The translations under genes were made by a program, and so were the position numbers. The notes beneath the pieces are model-generated. The model saw nothing but the letters and a program-made list of their open reading frames with translations, made no database searches and was not told the origin of the DNA. A DNA stretch of 5,904 nucleotides. Origin: Candidatus Tectimicrobiota bacterium (lineage in GTDB: Bacteria > UBA8248). Of the stretch, positions 5,890 through 5,904 are shown in pieces. The first letter of the stretch is position 1. Every line of letters starts with the position of its first letter. The DNA is taken from positions 1 through 5,904 of the forward strand of contig JACPCT010000009.1 of assembly GCA_016184445.1 (NCBI GenBank), read 5' to 3'.

Positions 5890-5904
5890 CCCCGCCGCCC
5901 GGGC

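Overview
The window is visibly very GC-rich, with codon third positions almost all G or C. It codes for an inner-membrane peptidoglycan synthase and a lipobox lipoprotein, which points to a high-GC Gram-negative bacterium such as a deltaproteobacterial-grade, NC10/Rokubacteria or Tectomicrobia-like lineage. Nothing here fixes the taxon; this is inference from composition and gene types.

Layout. (1) Bases 2-2080 (+): a class A penicillin-binding protein (PBP1A type), 5'-truncated by the window edge. (2) 2103-2888 (+): a lipoprotein of unknown function directly behind it, probably co-transcribed. (3) 2889-3149: a gap of about 260 bases that holds a pair of REP-like palindromic units in inverted orientation, one of them a perfect 17-bp hairpin. 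(4) 3150-5469 (+): a tightly coupled three-gene operon with stop/start overlaps of 4 nt (ATGA, then GTGA). It encodes a PqqD-family peptide-binding protein, an HprK-related P-loop kinase, and a PRMT-like SAM methyltransferase whose last 50 residues resemble PqqD. (5) 5551-5820 (-): a convergent 89-codon gene for a small peptide with a twin-arginine export signal and an extremely methionine-rich mature part (13 Met in 41 residues, SPM repeats). A possible promoter region lies at the right edge.

How the genes may work together. The first two genes look like ordinary envelope genes. The operon looks like part of a peptide- or protein-modification system: a PqqD/RRE protein normally presents a leader or substrate peptide, and here it sits with a kinase related to HPr kinase and lasso-peptide kinases and with a methyltransferase that appears to carry its own PqqD-like tail. 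No recognised precursor gene lies inside the operon, and no radical SAM enzyme, cyclase or leader peptidase is visible. The Met-rich Tat peptide is the only small-peptide candidate in the window; that it is the substrate is a hypothesis based on adjacency. No tRNA, rRNA, CRISPR array, transposase or integrase was seen.
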